64,000 bases of DNA from Streptomyces sp. NBC_01296 (GCF_035984415.1 NZ_CP130720.1:6138001-6202000); one strand, 5' to 3'; shown: positions 1 through 8,557, counted from the first letter of the stretch. Notes: generated by a model from the letters alone, not told the origin. Made by a program: numbers and translations.

Positions 1-772
1 AGTCCGCGCTCACGCTGACCTTCGTGGACCAGCCCTGCGTGGGCAGCCCGTCGATCACCGGGTCGGCGGCGACCACGCGGACGGCGCCCTGGACGAGCCG
101 GGCGTCCAGCTTGGCCCCGCTCTGGCCGGCGGCCGCGAGCACCGGGGCGGCGGCGGCCTTCGCGGCCTCCTCGCTCACCGGCGTACCGCCCTTGCCGCCC
201 GCACCGTCCGCCTCCTGGGCGCCCTGGGGGAGGGTGGCCGGGCCGCAGGTGTCCTTGCCGCGCTTGCAGTCGTCACCGGCGCCGCCCGTCCCCTGGAAGC
301 GGGAGAAGTTCCAGGTACCGGGCGCCTTGCGGTTCACCGTGAGCCGGGGTCCGGCGCCGTCCGCGGTCTCCCCGGCCTGCCAGACCTCGCCGCTCAGCCG
401 CGGGGTGCCCGGGATGCCGAGGGCCGTCGCGAGCCGGGCCACCTCCTCCGAGGTGACCTCGCCGGTCGCGGCGAAGGCCGGCGCGGTCGCCGGGGCCTCG
501 GGAAGGGCGATGTCCGCCCGGTACGTCACCCCGCTGCCGCGCGGATCCGGCTCGCCGGGGGCGATGCCCGGCCCCGAGGGGCTCGGCGCGACGCGGGGCG
601 CCGAGGCCGTGCTGTCACCCGTACGGCCGCCCGGCTTGCCGTCGCCGTAGGCCGTCGACGCCCAGTACGCCGTACCGCCGCCGGCGAGCAGGACGGCGGC
701 CGCGATCGAGCCGATGGCCCAGGCCGGCCGCCGCCGTGTGCCGCGTGATGTGTCGGGTTGTTCGCTGGTCAC
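1..772 (-). CDS. Single-pass membrane protein with secreted domain, C-terminus cut by window edge
   Basis: The gene runs off the left edge, so the C-terminus is missing. The start is GTG at 772, with GAAGGAG about 8 bases upstream. The visible protein has a short Arg-rich cytoplasmic N-terminus, one hydrophobic segment at about residues 17-38 (AWAIGSIAAAVLLAGGGTAY), then a Pro/Ser/Ala-rich linker and an apparently extracellular domain. This topology resembles many small Streptomyces envelope proteins and anti-sigma-like proteins. I recognise no catalytic motif and assign no function. A small ORF lies upstream on the same strand, separated by hairpins at 860-890. Confidence 0.7.
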   Translation of the reverse strand, partial: MTSEQPDTSRGTRRRPAWAIGSIAAAVLLAGGGTAYWASTAYGDGKPGGRTGDSTASAPRVAPSPSGPGIAPGEPDPRGSGVTYRADIALPEAPATAPAFAATGEVTSEEVARLATALGIPGTPRLSGEVWQAGETADGAGPRLTVNRKAPGTWNFSRFQGTGGAGDDCKRGKDTCGPATLPQGAQEADGAGGKGGTPVSEEAAKAAAAPVLAAAGQSGAKLDARLVQGAVRVVAADPVIDGLPTQGWSTKVSVSAD

Positions 773-859
773 CGCTTGCTCCTTCGCCCGTACCGCAGTG
801 GCTGATGCGGCTGTGACGGAACAGACGGCGAACCGGTTCCGCAGCTCCGGAAGCATCCT

Positions 860-890
860 GCGGAAGGTGCTTCCGCAAGGCGCTTGCGGA
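860..890 (-). terminator. Two overlapping inverted repeats, candidate terminator
   Basis: GCGGAAG (860-866) pairs with CTTCCGC (870-876). Overlapping it, TCCGCAAG (872-879) pairs with CTTGCGGA (883-890) across a 3-base loop. The two hairpins share bases and so exclude each other. They lie between the small ORF at 900-1133 and the next minus-strand gene, where a terminator or mRNA end would be expected. Confidence 0.4.
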
Positions 891-899
891 GGACCGGCC

Positions 900-1133
900 C
901 TACTCGCCGTACTCGGCCGTGGCGGCGATCAGGCGGGCCGAGGCCGGCGGAACGCTGATCCCGTGGATCTGTGAGGGCGCCACCCGGTCCGGCCGGGGGT
1001 CCGCCGGGACCGTCCAGTGCGGGGCCATCCTGGCGCAGTCACCCAGCAGCCGGGCGAAGCCGGGCTGCGTGTCGGCCGTCTTCTCGGCGTTTGCGCCGTT
1101 CGCGGCGTACCCGAAACCATCGGTGTAGGTCAT
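900..1133 (-). CDS. Small hypothetical protein, 77 aa
   Basis: The reading frame has Streptomyces-like codon use with GC-rich third positions. It encodes a soluble, non-Arg-rich protein beginning MTYTDGFGYAANGANAEK and ending AATAEYGE. No signal peptide, membrane segment, cysteine motif or known domain is visible. No convincing ribosome binding site precedes the ATG (GCCTACCGTGCCCC), so it would have to be leaderless or start elsewhere. It lies divergent to the adenosine kinase gene. It may be a real conserved small protein, but this rests only on coding character. Confidence 0.4.
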   Translation of the reverse strand: MTYTDGFGYAANGANAEKTADTQPGFARLLGDCARMAPHWTVPADPRPDRVAPSQIHGISVPPASARLIAATAEYGE

Positions 1134-1171
1134 GGGGCACGGTAGGCACGGCGCAGCGGGCGAAGAAAGAC

Positions 1172-1224
1172 CTACTACGGGGTAGTTTCATGCGGTCGGC
1201 CGCGGGGCAGCGACCGGGTAGTTT
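1172..1224 (+). promoter_or_regulatory. Divergent promoter region with repeated GGGTAGTTT
   Basis: The sequence GGGTAGTTT occurs twice in the same direction (1180-1188 and 1216-1224). The first copy overlaps an imperfect palindrome, CTACTACGGGGTAG (1172-1185). This lies between the divergent small ORF and adenosine kinase, so it may be a promoter/operator region. No clear -35/-10 pair can be named. Confidence 0.3.
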
Positions 1225-1265
1225 TGAATGTCCCCCTCGCCGTCCCTCGCAGGAGCGTCCACGCC

Positions 1266-2243
1266 GTGCGTATCGCCATCACCGGCTCCATCGCCACCGA
1301 CCACCTCATGACCTTCCCCGGCCGCTTCGCCGACCAGCTCGTCGCGGACCAGCTGCACACGGTCTCCCTCTCCTTCCTCGTCGACAACCTCGACGTACGG
1401 CGGGGCGGTGTCGGCCCGAACATCTGCTTCGGCATGGGCCAGCTCGGCACCCGCCCGATCCTGGTCGGCGCGGCCGGGTACGACTTCGACGAGTACCGCG
1501 CGTGGCTGGACCGGCACGGCGTCGACACCGACTCCGTGCGGATCTCCGAGGTCCTGCACACCGCGCGCTTCGTGTGCACCACGGACGCCGACCACAACCA
1601 GATCGGCTCCTTCTACACGGGCGCGATGAGCGAGGCCCGCCTGATCGAGCTGAAGGCGGTCGCGGACCGGGTGGGCGGGCTCGACCTGGTCCTCATCGGC
1701 GCCGACGACCCCGAGGCGATGCTGCGCCACACGGAGGAGTGCCGCACGCGCGGGATCCCCTTCGCCGCGGACTTCTCGCAGCAGATCGCCCGCATGGACG
1801 GCGACAACATCCGCACCCTGATGGAGGGCGCGACGTACCTGTTCTCGAACGAGTACGAGAAGGGCCTCATCGAGTCGAAGTCCGGCTGGTCGGACGAGGA
1901 GATCCTCGCCAAGGTCGGCACCCGGGTGACGACGCTGGGCTCGCGGGGCGTGCGGATCGAGCGGGTCGGCGAGGAGCCGATCGTGGTCGGCTGCCCCGAG
2001 GAGACGGCGAAGATCGACCCGACGGGCGTCGGCGACGCGTTCCGCGCCGGATTCCTGACCGGTCTGGGCTGGGGCGTGGGGCTGGAGCGGGCCGCGCAGG
2101 TCGGCTGCATGCTGGCCACGCTCGTGATCGAGACGCTGGGCACCCAGGAGTACACGCTGGCGCGTGCGCACTTCATGGAGCGCTTCACGAAGGCCTACGG
2201 CGAGCCCGCCGCTTCGGAGGTCCGCGCCCACCTGGCCGCGTAG
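1266..2243 (+). CDS. adoK: Adenosine kinase (PfkB family)
   Basis: This 325-residue PfkB-fold kinase closely resembles mycobacterial adenosine kinase as remembered, sharing the N-terminal VTGSIATDHL-type start and an IGA(D/N)DPEAM segment. It would phosphorylate adenosine to AMP in purine salvage. The PfkB signature 1 glycine motif is GGVGPN at residues 47-52. Signature 2 is DPTGVGDAF from residue 251, with Asp257 as catalytic base. GTG at 1266 is chosen because AGGAG ends 10 bases upstream and the family begins exactly there; the in-frame ATG at 1224 would add 14 atypical residues. Neighbouring ctaC matches the M. tuberculosis adoK locus. Confidence 0.88.
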   Translation: MRIAITGSIATDHLMTFPGRFADQLVADQLHTVSLSFLVDNLDVRRGGVGPNICFGMGQLGTRPILVGAAGYDFDEYRAWLDRHGVDTDSVRISEVLHTARFVCTTDADHNQIGSFYTGAMSEARLIELKAVADRVGGLDLVLIGADDPEAMLRHTEECRTRGIPFAADFSQQIARMDGDNIRTLMEGATYLFSNEYEKGLIESKSGWSDEEILAKVGTRVTTLGSRGVRIERVGEEPIVVGCPEETAKIDPTGVGDAFRAGFLTGLGWGVGLERAAQVGCMLATLVIETLGTQEYTLARAHFMERFTKAYGEPAASEVRAHLAA

Positions 2244-2259
2244 CGGCCGGGCCGGGGTG

Positions 2260-2291
2260 GGCCGGCGGGGCTGATACCAGCCCCGCCGGCC
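2260..2291. terminator. Bidirectional terminator hairpin
   Basis: A perfect 13-bp stem, GGCCGGCGGGGCT (2260-2272) with AGCCCCGCCGGCC (2279-2291), closes a 6-base loop. It sits exactly between the convergent stop codons of adoK and the cysteine desulfurase gene, so it can serve both. Confidence 0.75.
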
Positions 2292-3671
2292 TCAGACCTG
2301 GCGGCGGACCGTGTACGCCACCCCCACCGGGCGGGGGGCTTCGCCCAGGTACGCGTGGCCGCGCATCGTGCACCAGGCCGGGATGTCCAGGCGGGCCACC
2401 TCGTCATCCGACAGGACGGTCACGGTCCCGCCGACCGGGACCGCGGTGATGACCCGGGCCAACTCGATCACCGGCTGCGGGCAGCGCAGGCCCAACGCGT
2501 CGATCTCCAGCGCGTCCGACACCGGCGCCACGGCCACCGGTTCGCCGACACCGAGCGTGGCGCGGACCCCCGCCACCACCCCGGGCAGCACCTCCAGGAA
2601 GCCGTTCACCTCCTGCGCCGTCGTCCCCGACGGCAGGGAGACGCGTACGTTCCCCTCCGACAGCACGCCCATCGCCCGGAGCACATGACTCGGGGTCAGC
2701 GTGGAGCTGGTGCAGGAGGAGCCCGACGAGACGGAGTAGCCCGCCCGGTCCAACTCGTGCAGCAGCGTCTCGCCGTCGACGTACAGGCACGAGAACGTGA
2801 CCAGGTGCGGCAGCCGCCGCTCCGGGTCACCGACCACCTCCACGTCCGGCACCAGCCGGGCCACGCGCCGCCGGATGCGGTCCACCAGGGTCCGCAGCCG
2901 GGCCGCCTCCGCGTCGGCCTCGGCCCGTACCGCCCGCAACGAGGCCGCCGCCGCCACGATCGCCGGGAGGTTGACGAAGCCGGGGGAGCGGCCCGACTCC
3001 CTCTCGTCCGCCGGGAATTGGGGCGAGAAGCGGACGCCCTTGCGGACCGCCAGCAGTCCGACTCCCGCCGGGCCGCCCCATTTGTGCGCGCTCGCGGTGA
3101 GCACCGACCAGCCGCCCTCGACCGGGCCCCAGCCCAGCGACTGCGCCGCGTCCACCAGCAGCGGCACCCCCGCCGCCGCGCAGACCTCGGCCACGTCCGC
3201 CACCGGCTGGACCGTACCCACCTCGTGGTTGGCCGACTGGAGGCAGGCCAGGGCCGTCGCCCCGTCCAGTACGGAGGCGTATCCGGCCGGGGACACCGCC
3301 CCCGCGCGGTCCACCGGAATCTGCGTCACCGTCCCGCCGGCGGCCTCGTGCGCCTGCGCCGCATGGAGGACAGAACTGTGTTCGACCGCCGATACGACGA
3401 GATGACCGCCGACGCGCCGGCGCCCGGCGAGGGCCCCCGCGACCCCGGTGTGAACCGCGTGCGTCCCCGAAGGAGTGAACACGAGCTCGTCGGGGCGGCA
3501 GCCCACCGCCTCCGCCGCCGCCTCGCGCGCCGCGTCCAGCAGCAGCCTCGCGCGCCGGCCCTCCCGGTAGAGCCGGGCGGGGTCCGCCCACCCCTCGTCC
3601 AGGGCGGCCTGCAACGCCTGCCGGGCCACGGGGTGCAGGGGAGCGGCGGACGCGGTGTCGAAGTAGGGCAT
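2292..3671 (-). CDS. Cysteine desulfurase fused to a TusA-like sulfur carrier
   Basis: The 459-residue protein joins two sulfur-transfer modules. Residues 1 to about 375 are a class V aminotransferase-fold cysteine desulfurase: PLP lysine in SAHKWGG (Lys197) and the persulfide cysteine in SSGSSCTS (Cys320). Residues about 385-459 are a TusA/SirA-like domain with the carrier cysteine in the CPQP motif (Cys397). Sulfur could pass within one chain from cysteine to Cys320 and then to Cys397. The final acceptor is not evident; thiolation or cofactor assembly are possible. The fusion is known in actinobacteria. It is convergent with adoK, and ctaC starts divergently 280 bases away. Confidence 0.9.
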   Translation of the reverse strand: MPYFDTASAAPLHPVARQALQAALDEGWADPARLYREGRRARLLLDAAREAAAEAVGCRPDELVFTPSGTHAVHTGVAGALAGRRRVGGHLVVSAVEHSSVLHAAQAHEAAGGTVTQIPVDRAGAVSPAGYASVLDGATALACLQSANHEVGTVQPVADVAEVCAAAGVPLLVDAAQSLGWGPVEGGWSVLTASAHKWGGPAGVGLLAVRKGVRFSPQFPADERESGRSPGFVNLPAIVAAAASLRAVRAEADAEAARLRTLVDRIRRRVARLVPDVEVVGDPERRLPHLVTFSCLYVDGETLLHELDRAGYSVSSGSSCTSSTLTPSHVLRAMGVLSEGNVRVSLPSGTTAQEVNGFLEVLPGVVAGVRATLGVGEPVAVAPVSDALEIDALGLRCPQPVIELARVITAVPVGGTVTVLSDDEVARLDIPAWCTMRGHAYLGEAPRPVGVAYTVRRQV

Positions 3672-3843
3672 CCGGCCACGCTAACCGGCGACCGGGGACG
3701 TTCGAGGTCAGGGGCCGTCAGATGCCCCCCGGAGGCCGCCATTCAGGGGGTGTTGGGCCGTCCCCCGTACGGCGGATCCATCCCTTCGGGGGCAGTAGCG
3801 GCGCGTTGGGCACCCTCCCCGCGCGACCCCAAATAGCGTCCAG

Positions 3844-3874
3844 TAGGGTTTGGTCCGCATAAACATCCAAACCC
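3844..3874 (+). promoter_or_regulatory. Putative ctaC promoter -10 and 5' UTR hairpin
   Basis: TAGGGT at 3844-3849 fits an actinobacterial -10 hexamer. GGGTTTGG (3846-3853) pairs perfectly with CCAAACCC (3867-3874) across 13 bases, so the transcript would begin with or near this hairpin, about 80 bases before the ctaC start. No good -35 match was found. Confidence 0.35.
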
Positions 3875-3954
3875 CTGCCTGCGTCAGGGCCGGCGACCGA
3901 CCCGAATACGGCCGCGGCCGGCCGCGCGGGCCGAGACTCTCGGGAAGGCGCTAC

Positions 3955-4929
3955 GTGAGTCCCTACGGCTCCGACCGCTCGCCGCGGCGCCCGATGCGGC
4001 GGAAGCTGCTGCAGGCGCTGACTGCGGGCGCGGTCCTGGCGACCGCCACTGGTTGCTCGTACAACTGGCAAGACTTCCCCCGGCTCGGAATGCCCTATCC
4101 GGTCACGGAGGAGGCGCCTCGCATCCTGTCCCTGTGGCAGGGGTCGTGGGCAGCTGCTCTCATCACGGGCATCCTGGTCTGGGGCCTGATCATCTGGAGC
4201 GTCATCTTCCACCGGCGCAGCCGGACGAAGGTGGAGGTCCCCCCGCAGACCCGGTACAACATGCCCATCGAGGCGCTGTACACCGTGGTACCGCTCATCA
4301 TCGTCTCGGTGCTCTTCTACTTCACCGCGCGTGACGAGTCGAAGCTGCTCGCGCTCACCCCGAAGCCGGCGCACACGATCAACGTGATCGGCTTCCAGTG
4401 GAGCTGGGGCTTCAACTACGTCGAGAACGTCGACGGCGATGCGGCGACCCCGAAGGCGGGCGAGGTTCCCAAGGAGCTCGCCAACATCCCGGACCGCTTC
4501 ACCAAGGAATTCCCCGCGGGCGCCGAAGGCGTCTACGAGAAGGGCGTTCCCGGCGACCGGAACCCGCAGACGGGCAACCCGGGGCCGACCCTCTGGCTCC
4601 CCAAGGGCGAGAAGGTTCGCTTCATCCTGTCGTCGAACGACGTCATCCACTCCTTCTGGGTGGTCCCCTTCCTGTTCAAGCAGGACGTCATCCCGGGCCA
4701 CACCAACGTCTTCGAGGTCACCCCGTCCCAGGAGGGCACCTTCGTGGGCAAGTGCGCCGAGCTCTGCGGCGTCGACCACTCCCGGATGCTCTTCAACGTC
4801 AAGGTCGTCTCGCCCGAGGCCTACCGGGCGCACCTCAAGGAACTGGCCGAGAAGGGGCAGACCGGCTTCCTCCCGGCCGGCATCAAGCAGACTGACCCGG
4901 CCCGGAATGCGGAGACGAACAAACTGTGA
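3955..4929 (+). CDS. ctaC: Cytochrome c oxidase subunit II (CuA subunit)
   Basis: Subunit II of the aa3 terminal oxidase accepts electrons from the QcrC cytochrome c domains through a binuclear CuA centre outside the membrane. GTG at 3955 follows GGAAGG by about 7 bases. The 324-residue protein begins with a lipoprotein signal peptide (lipobox ATGC, Cys34). Two transmembrane helices follow (around WAAALITGILVWGLIIW and IEALYTVVPLIIVSVLF). The CuA motif is CAELCGVDHSRM, with Cys267, Cys271, His275 and Met278. Its stop overlaps the ctaD start (GTGA), indicating translational coupling. As in other actinobacteria, it probably works in a fixed bcc-aa3 supercomplex. Confidence 0.96.
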   Translation: MSPYGSDRSPRRPMRRKLLQALTAGAVLATATGCSYNWQDFPRLGMPYPVTEEAPRILSLWQGSWAAALITGILVWGLIIWSVIFHRRSRTKVEVPPQTRYNMPIEALYTVVPLIIVSVLFYFTARDESKLLALTPKPAHTINVIGFQWSWGFNYVENVDGDAATPKAGEVPKELANIPDRFTKEFPAGAEGVYEKGVPGDRNPQTGNPGPTLWLPKGEKVRFILSSNDVIHSFWVVPFLFKQDVIPGHTNVFEVTPSQEGTFVGKCAELCGVDHSRMLFNVKVVSPEAYRAHLKELAEKGQTGFLPAGIKQTDPARNAETNKL

Positions 4930-6656
4930 GCATCCTCAACGAATCTCAGGGTGCCGCCGCCGACTCGTATGAAAACGAGCTGCCGGTGCGGCGCAAGCAG
5001 CCGGGCAATGTCGTCGTGAAGTGGATGACCACTACCGACCACAAGACCATCGGCACGATGTACCTGGTCACGTCGTTCGTGTTCTTCATCATCGGCGGTC
5101 TGCTGGCGCTCGCCATGCGCGCCGAGCTGGCCCGTCCGGGCACGCAGATCATGTCGAACGAGCAGTTCAACCAGGCGTTCACCATGCATGGCACGATCAT
5201 GCTGCTGATGTTCGCCACCCCGCTCTTCGCGGGCTTCGCGAACTGGATCATGCCGCTGCAGATCGGCGCGCCCGACGTGGCGTTCCCGCGGCTGAACATG
5301 TTCGCGTACTGGCTGTACCTCTTCGGCTCGAGCATCGCGGTGGCCGGTTTCGTGACGCCGAACGGCGCCGCCGACTTCGGCTGGTTCGCCTACTCCCCGC
5401 TGTCGGACGCGGTCCGCTCGCCGGGCATCGGCGCCGACATGTGGATCATGGGTCTGGCCTTCTCGGGCTTCGGCACGATCCTCGGCTCGGTCAACTTCAT
5501 CACCACGATCATCTGCATGCGCGCCCCCGGCATGACGATGTTCCGCATGCCGATCTTCACCTGGAACGTGCTGCTGACCGGTGTCCTGGTCCTGCTCGCC
5601 TTCCCGGTGCTGGCCGCCGCGCTGTTCGCGCTGGAGGCCGACCGCAAGTTCGGTGCGCATGTATTCGACGCCTCAAACGGCGGAGCATTGCTCTGGCAAC
5701 ACCTCTTCTGGTTCTTCGGACACCCAGAGGTGTACATCATCGCGCTACCGTTCTTCGGAATCGTCTCCGAGATCATTCCGGTCTTCTCCCGCAAGCCGAT
5801 GTTCGGTTACATCGGTCTCATCGGTGCGACGATCGCGATCGCCGGCCTCTCGGTGACCGTGTGGGCCCACCACATGTACGTCACCGGCGGTGTGCTGCTG
5901 CCGTTCTTCTCCTTCATGACCTTCCTGATCGCGGTACCGACCGGTGTGAAGTTCTTCAACTGGATCGGCACCATGTGGAAGGGCTCGCTGTCCTTCGAGA
6001 CCCCGATGCTCTGGACGATCGGCTTCCTGGTCACCTTCACCTTCGGTGGTCTGACCGGCGTCATCCTGGCCTCGCCCCCGATGGACTTCCACGTCTCCGA
6101 CTCGTACTTCGTCGTCGCGCACTTCCACTACGTCGTCTTCGGCACCGTGGTGTTCGCGATGTTCGCCGGCTTCCACTTCTGGTGGCCGAAGTTCACGGGC
6201 AAGATGCTGGACGAGCGCCTCGGCAAGATCACCTTCTGGACGCTGTTCATCGGCTTCCACGGCACGTTCCTGGTGCAGCACTGGCTGGGTGCCGAGGGCA
6301 TGCCGCGTCGTTACGCGGACTACCTCGCGGCCGACGGCTTCACCGCCCTGAACACGATCTCGACGATCAGCTCGTTCCTGCTGGGCATGTCGATGCTGCC
6401 GTTCATGTACAACGTCTGGAAGACGGCGAAGTACGGCAAGAAGGTCGAGGTCGACGACCCGTGGGGCTACGGCCGTTCGCTCGAGTGGGCGACGTCCTGC
6501 CCGCCGCCGCGGCACAACTTCCTCACCCTGCCGCGGATCCGTTCCGAATCCCCGGCGTTCGACCTGCACCACCCTGAGATCGCGGCCCTCGACCACCTCG
6601 AGGACCACAGCGTCGCCGCCAAGGCCGTCACTGGTGGCAAGGAGGCCGGCAAGTGA
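4926..6656 (+). CDS. ctaD: Cytochrome c oxidase subunit I
   Basis: This is the catalytic subunit of the aa3 oxidase, a polytopic membrane protein of 576 residues that reduces oxygen at a haem a3-CuB site and pumps protons. Ligand motifs are present: His88 (MHGT) for haem a, GHPEVY with His266 and the crosslinking Tyr270, HHMYVTG (His315-316) for CuB, and HFHY (His399, His401). GTG at 4926 overlaps the ctaC stop. Codons between about 5660 and 5790, around HPEVY, use more A/T third positions than the rest of the gene. The ctaF start overlaps its stop. Confidence 0.97.
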   Translation: MSILNESQGAAADSYENELPVRRKQPGNVVVKWMTTTDHKTIGTMYLVTSFVFFIIGGLLALAMRAELARPGTQIMSNEQFNQAFTMHGTIMLLMFATPLFAGFANWIMPLQIGAPDVAFPRLNMFAYWLYLFGSSIAVAGFVTPNGAADFGWFAYSPLSDAVRSPGIGADMWIMGLAFSGFGTILGSVNFITTIICMRAPGMTMFRMPIFTWNVLLTGVLVLLAFPVLAAALFALEADRKFGAHVFDASNGGALLWQHLFWFFGHPEVYIIALPFFGIVSEIIPVFSRKPMFGYIGLIGATIAIAGLSVTVWAHHMYVTGGVLLPFFSFMTFLIAVPTGVKFFNWIGTMWKGSLSFETPMLWTIGFLVTFTFGGLTGVILASPPMDFHVSDSYFVVAHFHYVVFGTVVFAMFAGFHFWWPKFTGKMLDERLGKITFWTLFIGFHGTFLVQHWLGAEGMPRRYADYLAADGFTALNTISTISSFLLGMSMLPFMYNVWKTAKYGKKVEVDDPWGYGRSLEWATSCPPPRHNFLTLPRIRSESPAFDLHHPEIAALDHLEDHSVAAKAVTGGKEAGK

Positions 6657-7051
6657 AGATCCAGGGCAAGATGTTCCTCTGGCTCTCCTTCTTCATCCTG
6701 ATCATGGCCGTCGTGTACGGCGTGTGGTCGAAGGAGCCCGTCGGAACCACCGCGCTCTTCCTGGCCTTCGGCCTGAGCGTCATGATCGGCTACTACCTGG
6801 CCTTCACGGCCAAGCGCGTGGACGAGATGGCCCAGGACAACCTGGAGGCCGACGTCGCCGACGAGGCGGGCGAGCTGGGGTTCTTCGCCCCGCACAGCTG
6901 GCAGCCGCTCTCGCTGGGCATCGGCGGTGCGCTCGCGTTCATGGGCGTCATCTTCGGCTGGTGGCTCATGTACTTCTCGGCCCCGATCATCGTGATCGGC
7001 CTGTGGGGCTGGGTGTACGAGTACTACCGCGGTGAGAACCAGAACCAGTAG
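6653..7051 (+). CDS. ctaF: Cytochrome c oxidase subunit IV, actinobacterial type
   Basis: This 132-residue protein has four hydrophobic segments (about residues 5-23, 32-50, 90-108 and 110-125) and matches the small actinobacterial subunit IV of aa3 oxidase in length and position. It likely stabilises the oxidase or its contacts with the bcc complex; no catalytic residues are expected. GTG at 6653 overlaps the ctaD stop (GTGA), so ctaC-ctaD-ctaF is a tightly coupled operon. A strong terminator follows at 7074-7112. Confidence 0.93.
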   Translation: MKIQGKMFLWLSFFILIMAVVYGVWSKEPVGTTALFLAFGLSVMIGYYLAFTAKRVDEMAQDNLEADVADEAGELGFFAPHSWQPLSLGIGGALAFMGVIFGWWLMYFSAPIIVIGLWGWVYEYYRGENQNQ

Positions 7052-7073
7052 CACCGCAAGCAGAACGAACGCC

Positions 7074-7112
7074 AGGGGCCCGGACACCTCCAACGGAGGA
7101 GTCCGGGCCCCT
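7074..7112 (+). terminator. Terminator of ctaCDF
   Basis: AGGGGCCCGGAC (7074-7085) pairs perfectly with GTCCGGGCCCCT (7101-7112). Inside it CCTCC pairs with GGAGG around an AAC loop, giving a nearly continuous 18-bp stem with one A-A mismatch. Only a weak T-rich tail follows, as is common in Streptomyces. Confidence 0.85.
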
Positions 7113-7166
7113 CGTTTGCAGTCACCCCGCGCGCCGTAATGGTCATACCTTCATAGCGTTGGCTCC

Positions 7167-8414
7167 ATGAAGCACTCACCGCGTCTTAGGACGGTACTCA
7201 GCTGCTCCGTGCTGGTCGCGTCCCTGGGGGCCGGCGCCACCGCCTGCGGGCCCGGAGACAACCCGCTGTCAGCCCGCCCGTACGACGCGGGCGACCAGGT
7301 CGTCTTCAACCAGCCCCCGGGCGGCCGGCCCCTCGACCCCGAGAAGCCCTTGGAGATCACCGCCAAGGGGACCGGCGGCAACCGGATCACCGACGTGTCC
7401 GCCGTGGACGCCCAGGGCCGCCGGCTCGCGGGCGAGCTGAGCGCCAAGGGCGATCGCTGGCACAGCACCGCCCCGATGGCCGCAGGCGTCCGTTACACGG
7501 TCCTGGTGAACACCGAGGACGAGCGCGGGGCTCCGGGGCAGCGCAGGCTGACGTTCGAGACCACTCCGGCCAAGCAGGTCCTGAAGGTCGAATTCGGGCC
7601 GGACGAGGGCAAGTACGGCGTCGGACAGCCCATCACGGCCGAACTGAACGAGCCCATCACGGACAAGGCCGCCCGTGCGATCGTGGAGCGGGGCCTGGTC
7701 GTCGACATGCCGCCGGGTGTCGAGGGCGCCTGGCACTGGGTGGACGACAAGCACCTGCACTTCCGCCCGAAGGACTACTGGCCCGCCCACTCCGCCGTCT
7801 CCGTACGGAGCAATCTGGAGGGCATCAAGATCTCCGACGAGTTCCACGGGGCCGCCAGCAAGCCGCTGAGGCTGGAGATCGGGGACCGGGTCGAGGTCAC
7901 CACCGACGCGTCCTCGCACTACCTCACGTTCGAGCGCAACGGAGAAGTGATCAATACCATTCCGGTGACCACCGGAAAGCCCGGCTTCTCCACCCGCAAC
8001 GGGGTCAAGGTGGTGCTCGGCAAGCAGTACTTCGTCCAGATGCGCGGCGACACCGTCGGCATCGGCGGCAGCGAGTACTACAACCTGCCCGTCTACTACG
8101 CGACCCGCGTCACCTGGAGTGGTGAATACGTGCACGCCGCACCGTGGTCCGTGGGCTCGCAGGGCTACGAGAACGTCAGCCACGGCTGCACCGGCATGAG
8201 CACGGGCAACGCCGCCTGGTTCTACGAGAACATCACCGAGGGCGACATCGTCCGGGTGATCAACAGTATCGGCGACGACATGGAGCCGTTCGGGAACGGC
8301 TTCGGCGACTGGAACCTGGACTGGAAGGACTGGCGCGAGGGCAGCGCCCTCCTCAAGGGCACCCAGGAAGGCCGCAGCCCGATCGACAAGGCCCGCCTGC
8401 GGCCGACTGTTTAG
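7167..8414 (+). CDS. L,D-transpeptidase lipoprotein (YkuD, Ig-like domains)
   Basis: The 415-residue protein is predicted to form 3-3 crosslinks in peptidoglycan outside the membrane. A lipoprotein signal peptide ends at Cys27 (ATAC). A tandem Ig-like region covers about residues 50-245, as in mycobacterial LdtMt2-type enzymes. The YkuD catalytic domain covers about 250-380, with the active-site motif SHGCTGMS (His339, Cys341) and an upstream HAAPW. It stands alone between ctaF and the ctaE-qcr genes. Its final codons and stop lie in the first copy of a 62-bp tandem duplication (8406-8529), so the present C-terminus may be recent. Confidence 0.92.
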   Translation: MKHSPRLRTVLSCSVLVASLGAGATACGPGDNPLSARPYDAGDQVVFNQPPGGRPLDPEKPLEITAKGTGGNRITDVSAVDAQGRRLAGELSAKGDRWHSTAPMAAGVRYTVLVNTEDERGAPGQRRLTFETTPAKQVLKVEFGPDEGKYGVGQPITAELNEPITDKAARAIVERGLVVDMPPGVEGAWHWVDDKHLHFRPKDYWPAHSAVSVRSNLEGIKISDEFHGAASKPLRLEIGDRVEVTTDASSHYLTFERNGEVINTIPVTTGKPGFSTRNGVKVVLGKQYFVQMRGDTVGIGGSEYYNLPVYYATRVTWSGEYVHAAPWSVGSQGYENVSHGCTGMSTGNAAWFYENITEGDIVRVINSIGDDMEPFGNGFGDWNLDWKDWREGSALLKGTQEGRSPIDKARLRPTV

Positions 8415-8529
8415 GTCGGCTTCGCCTCCGGGGCCGCCGGTGTCGGCTCCAGGAGGGCGTGCGTCCCACTGTTCGGGTCGGCTTCGCCTCCGGGGCCGCC
8501 GGTGTCGGCTCCAGGAGGGCGTGCGTCCT
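8406..8529. repeat. 62-bp tandem duplication at the end of the L,D-transpeptidase gene
   Basis: Two near-identical 62-bp units lie head to tail (8406-8467 and 8468-8529). They share GGTCGGCTTCGCCTCCGGGG and the following bases to GCGTGCGTCC. They differ mainly where unit 1 reads ACTGTTTAG and unit 2 reads ACTGTTCGG. The TAG in unit 1 is the stop codon of the transpeptidase gene. Confidence 0.9.
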
Positions 8530-8530
8530 C

Positions 8531-8557
8531 GGAATCCGCTCGTTCCTCGCGGATTCC
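8531..8557. terminator. Inverted repeat between convergent genes, candidate bidirectional terminator
   Basis: GGAATCCGC (8531-8539) pairs perfectly with GCGGATTCC (8549-8557) across 9 bases. It lies in the convergent gap after the tandem duplication. The rest of the gap (8558-8654) is GC-rich, without an ORF or clear signal. Confidence 0.45.
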
